Shown piece after piece: positions 4,985-5,037 of a stretch of 5,037 nt of DNA. Location of the stretch: the NCBI GenBank assembly GCA_905215795.1, contig CAJMRV010000133.1, positions 1-5,037 of the forward strand, in the 5' to 3' direction. A program made the position numbers and the translations under genes. The first letter of the stretch is position 1, and each line of letters opens with the position of its first letter. Below the pieces are notes generated by a model, which made no database searches, was not told the DNA's origin, and saw only the letters and a program-made list of their open reading frames with translations. Source of the stretch: an uncultured bacterium (GTDB lineage Bacteria > Pseudomonadota > Gammaproteobacteria > Burkholderiales > Burkholderiaceae_F).

Positions 4985-5037
4985 CCCCAATTCCCGAAGT
5001 ATCTAGGAATCGTGCCTAAAGATTGAGCACAAACCAA
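4985..5037 (-). repeat. Right copy of 53-bp perfect terminal inverted repeat
   Basis: This is the exact reverse complement of positions 1-53 and ends at the last base of the window. Read leftwards from the edge it opens the same 18-codon frame as the left copy, but here the frame runs on through the flank to a stop at 4801-4803 instead of stopping at once. The minus-strand terminator at 4926-4952 lies 32 bases inside it, in position to stop any transcript entering from the repeat. Confidence 0.97.

Overview
The window reads as a complete contig of GC-rich bacterial DNA. It carries three full-length genes and a perfect 53-bp inverted repeat at its two outer ends. The first gene product is a Sec-exported flavoprotein of the fumarate/urocanate-reductase type, which points to a Gram-negative cell with a periplasm. 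Strong GC3 codon bias, ATG starts and this gene mix would suit a gut betaproteobacterium such as a Sutterellaceae member. That placement is inference only; no marker gene is present.

Layout. Positions 1-53 hold the left copy of the terminal repeat. Positions 147-1694 on the minus strand encode a 515-aa exported FAD-binding reductase-like protein. Positions 1695-2261 form a 567-bp divergent intergenic region, much more AT-rich than the genes and rich in dyad symmetries. Positions 2262-3515 on the plus strand encode a sodium-coupled amino-acid symporter of the SDF/DAACS family. Positions 3516-3701 hold a strongly structured element and a likely promoter. Positions 3702-4904 on the plus strand encode a 12-TM MFS transporter of the Bcr/CflA type. 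A terminator that works on the minus strand follows at 4926-4952, and the right copy of the terminal repeat is at 4985-5037.

How the genes relate. The flavoprotein and the symporter are divergent and could share control signals. The MFS gene lies downstream of the symporter but seems to have its own promoter. No pathway clearly joins the three. One modest idea is uptake of an amino acid, periplasmic reduction of an organic acceptor, and export of a product, but nothing in the sequence proves it. No cytochrome, FMN-domain partner, regulator, transposase body, RNA gene or CRISPR array is visible.

I do not see a clear new multi-gene system. The points most worth a second look are the exact inverted repeats at both ends (IS-bounded segment, invertible segment or assembly break), the substituted catalytic positions in the flavoprotein (Lys for the proton-donor Arg), the competing hairpins upstream of the symporter, and the long GNRA-capped hairpin between the symporter and MFS genes.
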